Shown piece after piece: positions 27,283 through 35,809 of a stretch of DNA of 64,000 nt. Under the pieces are notes generated by a model. The model made no database searches. It saw only the letters and a program-made list of their open reading frames with translations, and had not been told where the DNA came from. The number at the start of each line of letters is the position of its first letter. Within the stretch, counting starts at the first letter, position 1. The position numbers were made by a program, and so were the translations under genes. The DNA is from JAFGVL01 sp963663245 (GTDB taxonomy: Bacteria; Bacteroidota; Bacteroidia; Bacteroidales; Paludibacteraceae): assembly GCA_963663245.1 (NCBI GenBank), contig OY760143.1, positions 2,046,001-2,110,000 on the forward strand, read 5' to 3'.

Positions 27283-28470
27283 ATGCAACTAATCGACAAT
27301 TACAATTTTGCTGGAAAAAAAGCAATTGTACGCGTAGACTTCAACGTACCTCTTGACAAAGAAACAATGGAAGTAACTGACGACACTCGTATCAAAGGAG
27401 CCTTACCAACTATTAAAAAGATTCTTGCTGATGGTGGTGCTGCTATCCTAATGTCTCATCTGGGCAGACCAAAAGAAGGTCCAGAAGATAAATTTTCTTT
27501 ACGTCATATCATTGCTAGCTTAAGTGAAAACTTAGGGAAAGAAGTGAAGTTTATAGACGATTGTATTGGAGATAAAGTACTAGAAGCAAAAGCAGCCTTA
27601 CAAATGGGTGAAGTATTAGTACTAGAAAATCTTCGTTTCTACAAAGAAGAAAATAAAGACAAAGACGGCATGCCTGGCTTTGCTAAGAAATTAGCTGAAG
27701 GTTGTGATGTTTATGTAAACGATGCCTTTGGAACCGCACACCGTAGCCACGCATCTACTGCTGTAATTGCTCAATTTATTGAAGATAAAATGGCAGGTTT
27801 CCTTTTAGATAAAGAAATTAAATTCTTAGGTGATACTGTTGCAAATCCAGTAAGACCATTTGTTGCTATTGTTGGTGGAGCAAAAGTATCTGGAAAATTA
27901 GAGGTTTTAACCTCATTAATTCAAAAAGTAGATACTATTTTAATTGGTGGAGGTATGGCTTATACATTCTCAAAAGCACAAGGACATCAAATTGGAAATT
28001 CTTTAGTAGAAGATGATTTATTAGGAACAGCAAAAGAGATACTCGCTTTAGCGAAATCTAAAGGTGTAAAATTCTTATTACCAACTGATAACTTAGCGGC
28101 TGATAAATTTGACAACGATGCAGACATACAAATAGTAGGTGTAGAAATACCTGAAGGACGTATGGCTTTAGATATTGGACCTGATACATTAAAAGCATAT
28201 GCAGCTGAAATTGCAGGTGCTAAAACTATTCTTTGGAATGGCCCTATGGGATGCTTTGAGATGCCTAATTTCTCTAAAGGAACATTTGGCGTTTGTCAGG
28301 CAGTTGCTGATTCAGATGCTATCTCAATTATTGGTGGTGGTGATTCTGTTGCTGCTGTTAATCAAAGTGGATTAGCTGATAAAATGAGCCATATCTCAAC
28401 TGGTGGTGGTGCATCATTAGAATTCTTAGAAGGAAAAGAATTACCTGGCGTTAAAGCTGTTCGTGTATAA
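27283..28470 (+). CDS. pgk: Phosphoglycerate kinase
   Basis: The 395-residue enzyme begins MQLIDNYNFAGKKAIVRVDFNVPL and carries the substrate motifs RIKGALPTIK, MSHLGRPK, ENLRFYKEE and DAFGTAHRSHAS. The nucleotide-domain motifs are GGAKVSGKLEVL and NGPMGCFE…GGGDSVAAV. It transfers phosphate from 1,3-bisphosphoglycerate to ADP in glycolysis. The frame extends upstream to 27214, but a promoter box there and the family N-terminus fix the start at 27283. Confidence 0.98.
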   Translation: MQLIDNYNFAGKKAIVRVDFNVPLDKETMEVTDDTRIKGALPTIKKILADGGAAILMSHLGRPKEGPEDKFSLRHIIASLSENLGKEVKFIDDCIGDKVLEAKAALQMGEVLVLENLRFYKEENKDKDGMPGFAKKLAEGCDVYVNDAFGTAHRSHASTAVIAQFIEDKMAGFLLDKEIKFLGDTVANPVRPFVAIVGGAKVSGKLEVLTSLIQKVDTILIGGGMAYTFSKAQGHQIGNSLVEDDLLGTAKEILALAKSKGVKFLLPTDNLAADKFDNDADIQIVGVEIPEGRMALDIGPDTLKAYAAEIAGAKTILWNGPMGCFEMPNFSKGTFGVCQAVADSDAISIIGGGDSVAAVNQSGLADKMSHISTGGGASLEFLEGKELPGVKAVRV

Positions 28471-28482
28471 CAACATATTTTT

Positions 28483-28513
28483 CTCATCCGATGACTTTAA
28501 GTCATCGGATGAG
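28483..28513. repeat. REP-like palindrome, copy 1
   Basis: The 31-bp palindrome CTCATCCGATGACTT-T-AAGTCATCGGATGAG lies between pgk and the RAYT gene. The same 31 bp occur in the same orientation at 29108-29138. The last codons of the RAYT gene, including its stop, lie inside this copy. It may also end pgk transcription. Confidence 0.9.
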
Positions 28514-29065
28514 TTTGTATCTCTCAGCAACACTTTTTTTCACTAACTTTCCACTTCTAAATCCTTTATAATCTAAAAAAGAAGAAAACTCCCAATCTTC
28601 TGCTCTTGTAACTATTCCTGCCTTTACTGGATTTTCATGAATATAATCAAAACAAACTTGCGGATATTGATCTTCTGAAAATGAATTGTTTATAATAGTT
28701 CCAAACTCAGTATTATAATACAATAAGTTTCTCCCATCATCCTTTGAAATACATTCGGCTTTAGTTTTTGGACGAAATAAACTACCTGTCCAATTTTGTT
28801 GTTTATTAATGGCTCTTGTATAAGATCTTAATAAAACTGCAATAGCTTGATTAAGTGTTTTTCTAGTATTTAAATTTTCTTTGACTTCAACCATTAAATG
28901 AAAATGATTGGGCATTAAACACCAAGCAACTATATTTGCTTCCGATAAAACATACTCATTCAATTTCTTTAAGAAAAGTAAATAATTATCTCTATTAAAA
29001 AAAATCGTTTGCTTATTATTCCCTTGATTGTATATATGATATAAATGTCCTACTTCAAATTGCAT
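28502..29065 (-). mobile_element. REP-associated tyrosine transposase (RAYT), Y1_Tnp domain
   Basis: The 187-residue protein is of the IS200-like HUH superfamily. It has GHLYHIYNQGNNKQTIF at the N-terminus, the metal-binding MPNHFHLMVEV (about residues 52-62), and the RAYT-typical C-terminal YIHENPVKAGIV with the catalytic Tyr region. Such single-domain enzymes nick single-stranded DNA at palindromic REP sequences and are usually domesticated. Here two identical REP-like palindromes flank it. Its last codons CTC ATC CGA TGA are part of the downstream palindrome. No IS200-style accessory gene is present. Confidence 0.9.
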
Positions 29066-29100
29066 TTTTTAGCAAATATAACATTTATATTTTATAGTAT

Positions 29101-29145
29101 ATAATAACTCATCCGATGACTTTAAGTCATCGGATGAGTTATTAT
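29101..29145. repeat. REP-like palindrome, copy 2 (extended)
   Basis: The shared 31-bp core is at 29108-29138. Here the symmetry extends to a perfect 22-bp stem with a single central T (29101-29145). It lies 35 bp upstream of the RAYT ATG and 12 bp after the small lipoprotein stop. Confidence 0.92.
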
Positions 29146-29157
29146 GGAGAGCTTTTT

Positions 29158-29328
29158 TTATGATCCAATATTTTGAACAACAGGATGCTGTGATGGAATA
29201 AGAGCAACACTTCCTCTATGTCGACGCCCACCTGGAAGTGGTTTTGGACGTTGTGGCTTACGACCAGAAGCACAACTTACAATTGCAAACGTAACTAAAG
29301 CAACAAGAATAAATCTAGATTTTTTCAT
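29158..29328 (-). CDS. Small lipoprotein, 56 residues
   Basis: A short minus-strand frame encodes MKKSRFILVALVTFAIVSC followed by a basic, Pro/Gly-rich tail (SGRKPQRPKPLPGGRRHRG). The signal peptide and lipobox AIVSC predict a lipid-anchored envelope peptide. The tail has no recognisable domain. It starts 40 bp after the stop of the phosphatase-like gene and may share its transcript. Confidence 0.75.
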   Translation of the reverse strand: MKKSRFILVALVTFAIVSCASGRKPQRPKPLPGGRRHRGSVALIPSQHPVVQNIGS

Positions 29329-29368
29329 AGTGAGCTATTTGATAATTGATTAAAACTAAAAACGTATT

Positions 29369-30484
29369 TTATTTACTCTGATATATTTTAACAAATCTAT
29401 TTACCAAAGGAATATCAGAACGAAAATCATGAATCAGTATTGGAGCAGGCAACTTTTTCACACTATCAATAGCTGCTTTTAACTCATCATCACTTGAATT
29501 ATTATTTAATGGCAAACTTATCAACGTCAAACCATATTGTTCCACCATCTTTTCTTCTTTGTCTATCCATTTCTTATCAGCAGGGTTAGCTGAATCTAGT
29601 AAAGATACAATCGTATTAAATTGTCCTCCTAGTACATAACCAAAGAACTCTTCATCTGTTGGGTAGGGAGTTAAAAAAACATCGGTAGCTAGTTTAAAAT
29701 ATGATCCTCTTTCTAGCTTATCAATTTCTTCCAATTGTCTTCTTGTTCTATTTTTTGATTCATCCTTTGTCAAAGCACCAGCATTCTCTACCATCTGCTT
29801 AAATACATTTACTCTATCTCTACCCAAGTAACAATGTATATAATACTTCCCCTTCCCATTCATTGCCAATGAATCTATTCTTTCCAGCGATTTTGTATTA
29901 TCACTAACCCAAGGCAACATTGGTATATGAATTAATGAAATACCTATATGCTCGGCACTAGCTTTTTCTTCTTTAATTAATTTAGGCTCAGCTGGCACAA
30001 CAAATTCACTCATTAAAGTTACTACTGCAGTATAATTCTCATCTTTTAATTTAAGTAGTTTCTCTTGATTAGGGTATGCACCAAAAACAAACTCAACAGA
30101 ATTGTTTGAGCTAATAATTGTTGATTCTACGCTTTCAGACAAGGCAATTAATCTTTCTGGATGAAAGGAAAACATATAAACTGCAAATAAAAAATTGAGT
30201 GCTAAAAAAGAGAAGACTCCCCATTTCAGTTTACTTGACTTATACTTTTGATGCCCCTTATTTATAAAATAAGCCAAAATAAAAGAAACAACTACAAACA
30301 GAACGATAACTATTTTCTGCATATATTCTTCTGTTCCTTCTGACCAATTATAATATTCAGACAAACTTATCACCCACTTAGTTGGGCCCATTAACAAGGT
30401 AAAAAGTCCTAAAGGAAAACCTATAAAAAGAGAATATGTTAGGTATCTAATTAGTGTTATCTTATTAAAATCTTTCATAAGCAA
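29369..30484 (-). CDS. Membrane protein with tandem dual-specificity phosphatase-like domains
   Basis: Three hydrophobic segments in the first ~110 residues anchor the protein. Two homologous halves follow. The first (about residues 120-235) has VFGAYPNQEKLLKL…VVTLMSE and the PTP loop HCYLGRDR, a CX5R signature with Cys218 and Arg224. The second (about 265-370) repeats the plan (VFLTPYPTDEEFFGYVLGG…IVSLLD), but its loop reads IHDFRSD with Asp in place of Cys, so it is probably inactive. The substrate is unknown. MKDFNK two codons in (30478) is an alternative start. Confidence 0.72.
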   Translation of the reverse strand: MLMKDFNKITLIRYLTYSLFIGFPLGLFTLLMGPTKWVISLSEYYNWSEGTEEYMQKIVIVLFVVVSFILAYFINKGHQKYKSSKLKWGVFSFLALNFLFAVYMFSFHPERLIALSESVESTIISSNNSVEFVFGAYPNQEKLLKLKDENYTAVVTLMSEFVVPAEPKLIKEEKASAEHIGISLIHIPMLPWVSDNTKSLERIDSLAMNGKGKYYIHCYLGRDRVNVFKQMVENAGALTKDESKNRTRRQLEEIDKLERGSYFKLATDVFLTPYPTDEEFFGYVLGGQFNTIVSLLDSANPADKKWIDKEEKMVEQYGLTLISLPLNNNSSDDELKAAIDSVKKLPAPILIHDFRSDIPLVNRFVKIYQSK

Positions 30485-30537
30485 AACATTTAATTAATTT
30501 AAGCACTAAATTACCTAATTAAGTTGAATAAAAAAAA

Positions 30538-31257
30538 CTACTCGTTGAGCAATTGAATAGTATGGCAAGCTACAACTCCTGCAGTCTCAGTGCGCAAGCG
30601 ACTTTCACCTAAAGATACTGGAACAAATCCTGCTACTTGCGCCTTCTCTACTTCCTCTGTGCTAAAGTCTCCTTCTGGACCTATTAGAATTAGAACATCT
30701 TTTCCTTTAGAATAAGTCGTCTTTAATAATTGCTTATCGTCTTCGTAGCAGTGGGCAATAAATTTTTGAGAAGCAGTAGATTTTTCAAGCAACTGATTAA
30801 ATGTACAGGGCTCATTTAATTGTGGCATATACGCTTTTACAGATTGTTTCATAGCTGCAACAACAATCTTTTCAACGCGTGGCATCTTTAGTTCTTTACG
30901 TTCCGAGTTGCGACATATTACGGGTGTAATTTCCTCAACACCAATCTCGGTAGCTTTTTCAAGAAACCATTCTAACCTGTCCATATTTTTGGTAGGTGCT
31001 ATGGCTATATGCAATTTGAAATTACGTTTACCGTAATTCGTTTGAGAAGACACAATATTTAATTCACAACGCTTAGGATGTGGATTAGTAATTTCAACCT
31101 CAAACAAACCTCCTTTTCCATCTATTAAATGAATATGTTCTCCTGCCTGCATGCGCAACACTTTAATAGCATGCTTTGATTCATCTTCTGGCAAAGTATA
31201 AGCACTAGCCTTAGCATCAAAATTAGGGGTATAGAAGAGTTTGTCTGCTTTAATCAT
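30538..31257 (-). CDS. rsmE: 16S rRNA m3U1498 methyltransferase RsmE
   Basis: The SPOUT methyltransferase shows an N-terminal PUA-like part (MIKADKLFYTPNFDAK, HAIKVLRMQAGEHIHLIDGKGG) and the C-terminal knot motifs EWFLEKATEIGVEEITPVICRNSE, LIGPEGDFSTEEV and VSLGESRLRTETA. It methylates U1498 of 16S rRNA. The frame is open to 31323, but that end lies in the folD terminator, and a TATCTTTG box sits at 31274-31281. The ATG at 31257 gives the usual 239 residues. Confidence 0.95.
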   Translation of the reverse strand: MIKADKLFYTPNFDAKASAYTLPEDESKHAIKVLRMQAGEHIHLIDGKGGLFEVEITNPHPKRCELNIVSSQTNYGKRNFKLHIAIAPTKNMDRLEWFLEKATEIGVEEITPVICRNSERKELKMPRVEKIVVAAMKQSVKAYMPQLNEPCTFNQLLEKSTASQKFIAHCYEDDKQLLKTTYSKGKDVLILIGPEGDFSTEEVEKAQVAGFVPVSLGESRLRTETAGVVACHTIQLLNE

Positions 31258-31273
31258 AATTGTATACAAAACA

Positions 31274-31281
31274 CAAAGATA
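31274..31281 (-). promoter_or_regulatory. -7 box of rsmE
   Basis: Minus-strand TATCTTTG (TAnnTTTG) ends 16 bp before the rsmE ATG and fixes that start. Confidence 0.6.
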
Positions 31282-31311
31282 TAAATTCTTACCATCATTG
31301 CCTACAAATAA

Positions 31312-31340
31312 AAAGAGACGCAATATAATTGCATCTCTTT
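31312..31340 (-). terminator. Terminator after folD
   Basis: The stem aaagagacgcaat / attgcatctcttt (one mismatch) with loop ATA has a T-run on the minus strand. It lies 35 bp after the folD stop. Confidence 0.75.
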
Positions 31341-31375
31341 AGAAACCCTTCTAATAATTAGGGCGTATTTCTACC

Positions 31376-32257
31376 TTACTTAAAAATCTCTTTCTTCCCA
31401 GCCAGCAATGTATTCTTCAATAACGAAACTATGGTCATTGGACCAACTCCACCTGGAACTGGTGTAATATAGGAGCATTTAGGAGAACACTCTGCAAAAT
31501 CAACATCTCCTGTTAGTTTAAATCCTGATTTTGTTTTATCAGAAGGAACACGCGTAGTACCTACGTCAATTACAACAGCACCTTCTTTTACCATGTCTCC
31601 TTTTACAAAATTAGGAGCTCCAATAGCAGCTACAATAATATCCGCTTGCAAGCAAACTTCTTTTAGGTTTTTGGTACGACTATGACAAACAGTAACTGTA
31701 GCATCACCTGGATATCCTTTTTGAATCATCAAACCAGAAATTGGTTTACCTACAATATTACTGCGACCAATAACCACACAGTGTTTACCTGAAGTCTCAA
31801 TTTTATAGCGTTGAATTAATTCCATAATACCAGCTGGAGTTGCTGACACAAATGCTGGTAAACCAATAGAGGTTCTACCTACATTGATAGGGTGAAAACC
31901 ATCTACATCTTTTTTGTAATCAATTGCTTCAATTACTTTTTCTTCGTTGATGTGTTTTGGTAAAGGTAACTGTACGATAAAACCATCCACATCAGCATCA
32001 TTGTTCAATTTATCTACTTCAGCCAATAATTCCGCTTCCGTAATTGTATCTTCTAAAGCAATATGAGTAGACTTAAAACCAACCTGCTCACACGAGCGCA
32101 CTTTGCTCGCCACATAGGTTTCGCTTCCACCATCGTGTCCAACAATAATTACTGCTAAGTGAGGTTGCTTCCCTCCTTTAGCTACTATTTCTGCTACTTC
32201 AGCAGCAATCTCTTGCTTTACCTGGTCGGCAATTGCTTTTCCGTCTATTAATTGCAT
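31376..32257 (-). CDS. folD: Methylenetetrahydrofolate dehydrogenase/cyclohydrolase FolD
   Basis: The 293-residue bifunctional enzyme has the signatures PHLAVIIVGHDGGSETYVASK (with the catalytic Lys), VDGFIVQLPLPKHI and PVPGGVGPMT, and the NADP site VIGRSNIVGKP. It interconverts methylene-, methenyl- and formyl-THF in the cytoplasm. It follows ffh by 25 bp and shares its transcript. Confidence 0.97.
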   Translation of the reverse strand: MQLIDGKAIADQVKQEIAAEVAEIVAKGGKQPHLAVIIVGHDGGSETYVASKVRSCEQVGFKSTHIALEDTITEAELLAEVDKLNNDADVDGFIVQLPLPKHINEEKVIEAIDYKKDVDGFHPINVGRTSIGLPAFVSATPAGIMELIQRYKIETSGKHCVVIGRSNIVGKPISGLMIQKGYPGDATVTVCHSRTKNLKEVCLQADIIVAAIGAPNFVKGDMVKEGAVVIDVGTTRVPSDKTKSGFKLTGDVDFAECSPKCSYITPVPGGVGPMTIVSLLKNTLLAGKKEIFK

Positions 32258-32282
32258 ATAATTATATTATTTATCTTGATTA

Positions 32283-33602
32283 TTATTTTCTACCCATCAT
32301 TGGCATTTTGCCTTTGTTCTTCGAGAAGCTTTGCATCATTTTTCGCGTTTGATCAAACTGCTTCAGCAATCTATTCACTTCTTGAATATTTGTCCCACTA
32401 CCTTTAGCAATACGCGTTTTACGTGTACCATTTAAAATAGATGGTGTGGTACGTTCTTGAGGAGTCATTGATTTTATAATTGCTTCAACGCCTTTAAATG
32501 CGTCATCGTCAATTTCAGTATTTTTTAGTGCTTTCCCTACGCCAGGAATCATACCAGCTAAATCTTTCAAATTACCCATTTTCTTAATTTGAGCAATTTG
32601 AGAAAGAAAGTCATTAAAATCAAATTCATTCTTAGCAATCTTCTTTTGTAAGCGTCTTGCTTCTTCTTCATCGTATTGCTCTTCTGCTTTCTCTACCAGC
32701 GAAACAATATCACCCATACCCAAAATACGGTCGGCCATACGTTCAGGGTGAAAAGCATCAACAGCATCCATTTTTTCTCCTGTACCAACAAATTTAATTG
32801 GCTTATTAACAACAGAACGTATCGACAAGGCGGCACCACCACGAGTATCACCATCTAATTTTGTTAATACTACTCCAGTAAAATCAAGACGGTCATTAAA
32901 CTCTTTAGCCGTATTTACAGCATCTTGACCTGTCATTGAATCTACAACAAATAATATCTCTTGTGGGTTAATCGCGTTTTTAATCGCTGCAATTTCTGTC
33001 ATCATTTGCTCATCAACAGCCAAACGACCAGCAGTATCAACAATTACCAAATCATTGCCATTTTTCTTTGCTTCTTTAATCGCTTTTTCTGCTATAGCAA
33101 CAGGATTTTTCTCAGCCTCATCAGCAAAAACAGGGACATTAATTTGTTCTCCTAACACACGTAATTGCTCAATTGCTGCTGGACGATACACATCACAAGC
33201 AACCAATAAAGGTTTCTTAGCCTTTTTGGTTTTAAGCATATTCGCGAGTTTACCAGAGAACGTTGTTTTACCTGAACCTTGTAAACCAGACATTAAAATA
33301 ATTGATGGAGAAGCTTTTATATCTAACTCTTCATTCGTACCACCCATCAAAGCTGCTAACTCATCGTGCACCACTTTTACCATTACCTGGTTAGGATTCA
33401 ATGCTGTTAAAACATTCATACCAAGTGCTTTTTCTTTTACATCAGCTGTAAACTGCTTAGCTGTTTTATAGTTTACATCGGCATCAAGTAAGGCTTTACG
33501 CACATCCTTCAATGTCTCAGCAACATTGATTTCAGTAATCTTACCTTGTCCTTTAAGTATTTTAAATGACCGTTCAAGTCTTTCGCTTAAATTTTCAAAC
33601 AT
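32283..33602 (-). CDS. ffh: Signal recognition particle GTPase Ffh
   Basis: The N domain is followed by the G domain: MSGLQGSGKTTFSGKLA, DVYRPAAIEQL, IVDTAGR, and TKLDGDTRGGAALS. The M domain is methionine-rich (about residues 300-439; GMGDIVSLVEKAEE, MMQSFSKNKGKMPMMGRK). It targets inner-membrane proteins with 4.5S RNA, which is not in this window. Confidence 0.98.
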   Translation of the reverse strand: MFENLSERLERSFKILKGQGKITEINVAETLKDVRKALLDADVNYKTAKQFTADVKEKALGMNVLTALNPNQVMVKVVHDELAALMGGTNEELDIKASPSIILMSGLQGSGKTTFSGKLANMLKTKKAKKPLLVACDVYRPAAIEQLRVLGEQINVPVFADEAEKNPVAIAEKAIKEAKKNGNDLVIVDTAGRLAVDEQMMTEIAAIKNAINPQEILFVVDSMTGQDAVNTAKEFNDRLDFTGVVLTKLDGDTRGGAALSIRSVVNKPIKFVGTGEKMDAVDAFHPERMADRILGMGDIVSLVEKAEEQYDEEEARRLQKKIAKNEFDFNDFLSQIAQIKKMGNLKDLAGMIPGVGKALKNTEIDDDAFKGVEAIIKSMTPQERTTPSILNGTRKTRIAKGSGTNIQEVNRLLKQFDQTRKMMQSFSKNKGKMPMMGRK

Positions 33603-33636
33603 CTTATTATATTAATTTCATATTAAATTAGAAGCG

Positions 33637-33644
33637 CAAAATTA
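33637..33644 (-). promoter_or_regulatory. -7 box of ffh-folD
   Basis: Minus-strand TAATTTTG (TAnnTTTG) ends 34 bp before the ffh ATG. Confidence 0.5.
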
Positions 33645-33724
33645 CTCAAAATCGTTTGAATAATCAACAGTAGATTAAGTCTAAATCTTCATTCGTTATT
33701 TTTTGGATTTTAGATAAATCGACT

Positions 33725-33732
33725 TACTTTTG
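33725..33732 (+). promoter_or_regulatory. -7 box of the TetR-cyclophilin operon
   Basis: TACTTTTG (TAnnTTTG) lies 33 bp before the ATG at 33766. Confidence 0.55.
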
Positions 33733-33765
33733 TATTATTGTGATAATAAATAGAGCGCAAGTAAG

Positions 33766-34344
33766 ATGGGTATAATTAAAACGAGGGATATGTTGGTGGA
33801 TGTAGCAAGAAAACTATTTGCTGTATCTGGAAAAGACAACATTACTATGAATGACATTGCCTATGCTTCTCAAAAAGGTAGACGTACTTTATACACCTAC
33901 TTCAGGAGTAAAAATGAAATTTACTTAGCCGTAATTGAAAGAGAGCTTTCTTTACTACAAGAAAAGCTTGAAGCTGTTATCAAAAAAGACCTTCCTCCTG
34001 ATGAAATGTTGATTGATTATATTATCACGCGTCAATATGCCGTTAAAGAATCTATTACCAGAAACGGTTCATTTCGCGCTAATTTTTTTAGAGACATCAA
34101 TGAAGTAGAAAATGCTAGACGCAGAGTCGACATTCTTGAAATAAACATGATTAAGCAAATATTAGATGATGGTGTTGCTCAAGGAATATTTGACTGTAAA
34201 GACACAAAATTATTTGCCTTAATTATTACTAGTTCATTGAAAGGATTAGAATGGCCTTTTCTTAGAGAACGAGTCAGCAAACACATGGAAGATAGCAAAG
34301 AAGAAATTATCCACTTTATATTTAATGGATTAAAAAAGCATTAA
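33766..34344 (+). CDS. TetR/AcrR family transcriptional regulator
   Basis: The 192-residue protein has an N-terminal TetR HTH (about residues 8-55; LVDVARKLFAVSGKDNITMNDIAYASQKGRRTLYTYFRSKNEIYLAVI) and a helical ligand or dimer domain. The ligand is unknown. It is 2 bp upstream of the cyclophilin gene, an unusual pairing for a local repressor, so it may act mainly elsewhere or on its own operon. Confidence 0.9.
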   Translation: MGIIKTRDMLVDVARKLFAVSGKDNITMNDIAYASQKGRRTLYTYFRSKNEIYLAVIERELSLLQEKLEAVIKKDLPPDEMLIDYIITRQYAVKESITRNGSFRANFFRDINEVENARRRVDILEINMIKQILDDGVAQGIFDCKDTKLFALIITSSLKGLEWPFLRERVSKHMEDSKEEIIHFIFNGLKKH

Positions 34345-34346
34345 GT

Positions 34347-35165
34347 ATGAAAAAGATATTCATTTTTCTATTAGCATTCACTCTACTTTATTCTTTTCAA
34401 TCATGCAAAAAAAGCGATGAGCCTATCGTTGAGTTTCAAACCTCTGCAGGATTATTTAAAGTAAAGCTTTTCAAAGAGACTCCTCAACACAGGGATAATT
34501 TTATACATTTAGTGAAAGATGGATACTTCAACGACCTAATCTTTCATAGAGCAATGAAAGATTACCTGATACAAACAGGTGATCCAAATTCAAAAACCGC
34601 TAGTAAAAATCGTTTATTAGGGACAGGAGGACCAGGATATACAATTAATGCTGAGATTAATTACCCTACAACATTTCATAAAAAAGGAATGCTTACTGCT
34701 GCTAGACTCCCCGACGCAGATAACCCTAAAAAAGCATCTAATGGCTCACAATTCTGTATTATTATTGGCAAACAGTTTACTTCGGAAGAGTTAGACACTT
34801 TAGAGCTGAATGCATATAACCGACAATTAGATAAGGCTTGGCGAATAATTGTAGCTAAAAACAGAGAAGAAATCACAGCTATCAGCCTAACTGGAGACTC
34901 CTTAAAACTGAGCAACTATCAAGACAGCTTAATTATTCAAGCTAAAAAGCTAATGAATAAAGAAGAGGTCTTCTTCTTTACCCCTGAACAAAGAGAAGCT
35001 TACACTACACTTGGAGGAGCCCCTCATATGGATAATGAATATACTATATTTGGTGAAGTAATAGAAGGAATAGAGATTGCTGAACAAATTTCTCTACAGG
35101 CTGTAGACATGAACAATCGTCCTTTGGAGGATATTCGAATCATATCTACAAAAATAATTGAATAG
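34347..35165 (+). CDS. Lipoprotein peptidyl-prolyl cis-trans isomerase (cyclophilin type)
   Basis: The signal peptide ends in a lipobox (LLYSFQSC, Cys ~20), so it is lipid-anchored in the envelope. The cyclophilin core shows VKLFKETPQHRDNFIHLVKDGYF, LIFHRAMKDYLIQTGDP, NGSQFCIIIG and EYTIFGEVIEGIEIAEQI. A ~55-residue insert (about 150-210; LDTLELNAYNRQLDKAW…) separates the two halves of the fold, as in other Bacteroidota periplasmic PPIases. It assists folding of exported proteins. Confidence 0.93.
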   Translation: MKKIFIFLLAFTLLYSFQSCKKSDEPIVEFQTSAGLFKVKLFKETPQHRDNFIHLVKDGYFNDLIFHRAMKDYLIQTGDPNSKTASKNRLLGTGGPGYTINAEINYPTTFHKKGMLTAARLPDADNPKKASNGSQFCIIIGKQFTSEELDTLELNAYNRQLDKAWRIIVAKNREEITAISLTGDSLKLSNYQDSLIIQAKKLMNKEEVFFFTPEQREAYTTLGGAPHMDNEYTIFGEVIEGIEIAEQISLQAVDMNNRPLEDIRIISTKIIE

Positions 35166-35171
35166 TTAAGT

Positions 35172-35807
35172 CTACTTCTCTAAATCGTGAGCCCTTAACC
35201 ACTTCTTACGAGTCTTGTATTTTTTATATTTAAATCGATATGGAAACTCTACCTTTACTCCTAGAGGGACCTTATTAAGAGGCCCGTATTTCATGACATA
35301 TGTTTTCTTTAATAACTTATGTTTTAAGTTATAGTAATACTCTGATTTTTCATAAGCAACTACATCCGTGTTTAAAGTATCACTATGAAAGAAGCTACTT
35401 TTTCTAACAAACTTTATAAGGTCTCCCTTTGTATTATATATACTCTCATAAATATTTTCATAATCGCCCGACTGTGAATAAGGAAACTCAGCAGCATACA
35501 TAATATTCCCATCCTTGTTACGAATAATATTATAGGTCGCACTAATATTCTCAGGAATATCTTCAAAATGAGGAACTTTCTTTATTCCTTTATCATCAGC
35601 TGTTTGAATATACAGTTCCACCTGATAATTCTCTTTCATAAAAATATGGTCTACTCTATCTAAAATCAATTGAGCATCAGCCATTATTGTTTCGGCATCG
35701 GAATGACGAGGATCATAGATTGCATCTTCAGGTAATTTTTTTTCACATGACGCGAATAACAAACAAGAAGAGAAAAGAACAAGCGAAGTAAGAAATATAT
35801 TTTTCAT
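35172..35807 (-). CDS. Lipoprotein of unknown function
   Basis: The 211-residue product has a lipobox (LLFASC, Cys21) and an acidic-then-basic mature part. It has an aromatic beta-rich stretch (SEYYYNLKHKLLKKTYVMKYGP) and a basic C-terminus (FKYKKYKTRKKWLRAHD). I recognise no family. It starts 2 bp after the pectate lyase gene stop and is probably cotranscribed with it, so an auxiliary role to that enzyme is possible but unproven. Confidence 0.78.
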   Translation of the reverse strand: MKNIFLTSLVLFSSCLLFASCEKKLPEDAIYDPRHSDAETIMADAQLILDRVDHIFMKENYQVELYIQTADDKGIKKVPHFEDIPENISATYNIIRNKDGNIMYAAEFPYSQSGDYENIYESIYNTKGDLIKFVRKSSFFHSDTLNTDVVAYEKSEYYYNLKHKLLKKTYVMKYGPLNKVPLGVKVEFPYRFKYKKYKTRKKWLRAHDLEK

Positions 35808-35809
35808 AT

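Noticed and set aside
31257..31323. Longer RsmE N-terminus starting at 31323
   Set aside because: The added codons overlap the folD terminator and the rsmE -7 box and do not fit the family.
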